Under the pieces are notes generated by a model. The model was not told the DNA's origin. It searched no databases and worked only from the letters and a program-made list of their open reading frames with translations. From Ilex aquifolium (taxonomy: Eukaryota; Streptophyta; Magnoliopsida; Aquifoliales; Aquifoliaceae), in the NCBI GenBank assembly GCA_951799425.1, contig OX637402.1, forward strand, positions 29,852,492 to 29,916,491: a stretch of 64,000 nt of DNA. The letters are read 5' to 3'. Both the position numbers and the translations under genes were made by a program. Below are positions 61,131 through 64,000 of this stretch, one piece after another; position 1 is the stretch's first letter; every line of letters starts with the position of its first letter.

Positions 61131-62192
61131 ATGGATTCGCAATTTGACGGTTCTTTCACTGATATGCTTATGAACGACACCGATTTATATGATGATGCTA
61201 TGCATATCAATCCCACAGTATTGGCGCCAGTACAAAATGAAGCCATTCCAAGAATGAGAAAATCGCAAAGGACAAAGAACTTCTCTCTAGAAGAAGATAA
61301 ATTAATTGTGTCTGCGTGGCTTAATACGAGTAAAGATGCAATTACTAGGAATGAACAATAAGGTGGTGCTTTCTGGCAAAGAATATTGCAATACTTAGAA
61401 CTTCATGGAGGCAATCATGAAGAGCGTTCTCAATCTTCTATTAAAAGTCGTTGGACTGATATAAATGCAAAATGAAGCAAATTTGTCGGTTTTTATAGTC
61501 AAATTGAAAGACTGCGACAAAGTGGACACACCGAGCAAAATAATGTAATAATTAAACTTTTAATTTAGACACTATTATGATTTGATATTTGAACTATTAA
61601 CTGAATAATTTCATATGTTTTTCAGGTTGATGACGCAAAAGAAATATTTGCTAAGATTATTGGAAAACCATTTCAATACGAGCATTGTTGGAATATATTG
61701 AAAATGGAGCGGAAATTGACTGATAATCTGACCAGCAATAAGAGAGCAAAAACTCATTCAACTGGTAGTCCTGCTGAATCAACTCATGTTGAATCTTGCT
61801 ATTCAACTTCATATCTAGGGGATGACACTGAACCCTCGTCCACTCCTAACCTCGATAGGCCATTGGGTAGAAAGGCTTCAAAGAAACAACTTAAAAACAA
61901 AGAGAAGCAAACCGGTGTTGAAACATCACTAGATCATCACCACTAGAATGAAAGAATTGAAGTTGAACGACAAAAAGTTGAGCGACACGACAAAATTTAT
62001 GCTCAACAGGAAATAGTATTGGAACAACATCGTAGACAGTTAGAAATTGAAGAAAGGCAGGTGCAAGAAATTGAAATGCAAAATGAAATGAAAATCATGG
62101 AAACTGACACTACTGGCATGGACCCAATTTCTGCAACATATTGGAATAACCTAAAGATAGAGGTTATGAAAAAACGGGGTTTTAATTTTTAG
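61131..62192 (+). pseudogene. Broken Harbinger ORF1 (Myb/SANT- and NAM-associated-like)
   Basis: Two exon-like parts (61131-61544 and 61626-62192, GT-AG intron) keep one frame and look like the plant ORF1 proteins often annotated as 'glutathione S-transferase T3-like' or NAM-associated. A Myb/SANT-like stretch starts [18 protein letters not shown], then IKSRWTDINAK, the AKEIF…CWNILK region, and a Glu-rich C-terminal coil. The frame is broken by stops at 61359-61361 (TAA), 61473-61475 (TGA) and 61944-61946 (TAG). ORF1 proteins bind the element's ends and help the transposase, and this copy cannot make one. It is only lightly decayed, with no frameshift noticed. Confidence 0.8.
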
Positions 62193-62955
62193 TCGTTATT
62201 TATTATGTTGCTATTATTTTTTAATTTGTAATCATTATTTATTATGTTGCAATTGGAATTGAAAAGACAATTTGAAATTGAAATTGGAATTGAAAATACA
62301 ACATGAAATTGAATTTCAACGGTTGAAATTTTAAATTTTTACTATAAAAATATATCCGTTAAATTGCGATCGTTATGAAAAATATACCCGTTAAAATATA
62401 ACCGTTAAGTTTAATTATATTTTTTAATAAAAAACATTGAATTATTAAAATGGCACCCCATTTTGACACTTACCATTGGAGCAGAAACACTGTTCAGGAG
62501 TGCCAAAACACTGTTCAGGGTTGCAAAATGGCATTTGGCACCCCATTTTTGGCAACTCCCCTTGGAGTTGCTCTTACAGTGTATTTGTTACACTGTTTTT
62601 GTTACACTATTATGGAGTTCGGATATTAACAAATTTTGAAATTCAAACAAGTGATATATTCTAAAATAAATGAAATATTAAAATTCTCCTATAAAACTAG
62701 TAGTAGTAAATATTTAATGCATAAATATAATTTGAAAATAAAACCACTTTCTCAAAACAAAATACGCATTAATCAAGGTGCATTAAAGATAATTCAAATA
62801 ATTATATATCCTAAATTAGATATACTTCCTAATTTAGATAAATAATTATATATAAACATATGCTAATTTAAATAAGTGATATATATATATATATAAATTC
62901 GTATATATATATAAATAATTTAGATATACTTCCTATATATATATATATATAATAT

Positions 62956-63006
<51 letters not shown>

Positions 63007-63271
63007 TTTAAAGTTTTCCCATAAAACTAGGAGATGTTTAAAGTTCTCCCATAAAACTAGGAGATATTTAATGCACCACTTTTCAAAGAAAATACACATG
63101 GATCAATGTAGGACAAAAATGTCATAAAAAAATCAGTAAAATTCAAATAATGTACTTAGATACAAATAAGTATTAAAATTAAAGACTTAATTACCCAACA
63201 TTTTTTTCTGTGTACTTTTTTATAATTAAGTCTAATTTGGTGTACCTCCTTCCAATTTTCCCTTTTTTCAA

Positions 63272-64000
63272 TGGGCCGAGACGTAAATTAACACCCAAAT
63301 TAGACAAAACTGGCTTGAGGCTTTGGGCTTTGTGTTAAGGCAATCTAAGGCCTTATACATACATCAAGTCCAATGTCAAAAGGCTTTCAATCCAGCGACT
63401 TCACCTTCCAGAAGATAAAATATTAGAAGGGTATTGTCGTAATTCTACACATGTCTTTGCTACGTCAATTGACAACCATACCCCTCTGTCTGCCAAACCC
63501 CTCAGACCCTGAGAGAGAGAGAGAGAAAGAAAGAGAGCGATGTCAATGTGATCAGGAACAGCGACGGCAAGGTCAGATGGGTTTACCGGCGTCAGCGTTG
63601 TCTTCGTCAAGTTTTCGGGTAATGTCTCTTTTGCACTCTTTTACTGTTTCTGTTTATCTGTACGTGTGTGTGTGTGGTCAGGCCGTTTCACGTTGAAAAT
63701 AAGCAAACAAGAAAAAGCAACATGTCACAGTTGAAACCGTAAACACCATACGAATCTCGACATTGAACTTCGAATGTAAGGGGTGAACTCAAAATCACAC
63801 AATTATTAGTATTAATAAAAGAGGAACCTCGAGAAAGCAAAAAAAAAAAAAAAAAATTGTGAATTTATACTGTATATAGCAAGCTATTCCTTAACGAAAT
63901 CGTCTGAGTATTACATTGTTGTTTCGATTTTGGTGGGGTAGAGTAGGGGTGTCCACTTGATGGCCTGAAATTTTAAGTTTTGAAGTTTGATTGCTCTATT
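63272..64000 (+). other. Window end, possible 5' part of another gene
   Basis: From about 63400 the sequence becomes less AT-rich. It has a GA-rich leader-like piece (63510-63537) and an ATG at 63577 followed by 13 further codons (MGLPASALSSSSFR) up to a GT at 63619. This could be a first coding exon whose continuation lies outside the window. There is no homology to judge by. Confidence 0.25.

Larger units (their letters stand above)
60233..62573 (+). mobile_element. PIF/Harbinger element carrying only an ORF1 relic
   Basis: The ends GAGCAACTCCAACGGGAGTT and the complement of the right end differ at one position. TTA flanks both sides (60230-60232 and 62574-62576). ATGGCACC/AAAATGGCA motifs repeat near both ends. 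Inside is a TATA-like promoter stretch (CTATAAAAATA, about 60461), a 4 x 64-bp tandem repeat and a broken ORF1. There is no transposase gene. Confidence 0.85.
59325..63262. mobile_element. Mutator-like element interrupted by a Harbinger element
   Basis: A perfect 9-bp target duplication TTTTTTCAA (59316-59324 and 63263-63271) brackets ends that are long imperfect inverted repeats (GGGGTTTTTGGAAGTCGGTACACC-type left; complement of the right GGGAAAATTGGAAGGAGGTACACC-type, continuing to AATTAGA). Inside lie AT/GT microsatellites (59566-59755, 62876-63006), short GTAACA repeats and the nested element at 60233-62573. Without that insert it is about 1.6 kb with no transposase. Confidence 0.75.

Noticed and set aside
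61131-61361. First 76 aa of the Harbinger ORF1 as a separate small gene
   Set aside because: The frame continues with family-typical residues beyond the stop, so this is a truncated remnant of a longer protein.
63451-63696. 81-aa plus-strand frame at the window end
   Set aside because: It is driven by a GA-rich run and reads over a likely splice donor (GT at 63619). Only the short ATG exon at 63577 is kept as a weak possibility.

Overview
This is nuclear DNA of a flowering plant, most likely a woody eudicot. It is AT-rich, the genes have spliced exons and long introns, and the predicted proteins match Arabidopsis-type plant families (class I KNOX, HD-Zip II, R2R3-MYB, plant BCAT). Much of the space between genes is transposon remnants and microsatellites. 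There are no bacterial, viral or CRISPR features.

Four complete host genes are supported, each with exon junctions I could join in frame. (1) 1524-9362 (+): a class I KNOX homeobox gene of the KNAT1/BREVIPEDICELLUS type, five exons, 374 aa, with a 5.7 kb third intron loaded with repeats. (2) 18650-19723 (-): an HD-Zip class II gene of the HAT22/HAT9 type, three exons, 261 aa. (3) 38810-42894 (+): a branched-chain amino acid aminotransferase of the organellar type, ten exons, 389 aa. (4) 51118-52495 (+): an R2R3-MYB of subgroup 14 (MYB36/MYB68/RAX-like), three exons, 344 aa. Three of the four are developmental transcription factors. Nothing suggests that they form a pathway cluster.

The other large block is mobile DNA. 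A PIF/Harbinger element at 33965-37820 has matching ends, a TAA target duplication and an uninterrupted two-exon transposase (410 aa). A Mutator-like element at 59325-63262 has a perfect 9-bp target duplication and carries a second Harbinger element (60233-62573) that holds only a stop-riddled ORF1 relic. Two Helitrons sit head to tail (13552-14477 and 14478-16132), both filled with degenerate CCA/CAC repeats. Smaller elements with recognisable target duplications include hAT-like elements (5716-6494, 28517-29469, 46876-47474), Mutator-like elements (27767-28490 and, less certainly, 32664-33401), MITEs (184-310, 8519-9122, 12952-13137, 54302-54471) and an Au-like SINE (38951-39118). A TRIM-like retroelement (10721-11168) and two SINE heads lack clear duplications.

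GA/CT microsatellites recur at the regulatory genes: just after the KNOX exon 3 donor, twice in opposite orientation in the HD-Zip leader, as the polypyrimidine tract of HD-Zip intron 2, and in the MYB leader. I found no previously unknown enzymatic or defence system. The most unusual signals are the equal-length complementary GA/CT pair in the HD-Zip leader, the tandem Helitrons, and the partial duplication of an hAT element inside the KNOX intron.
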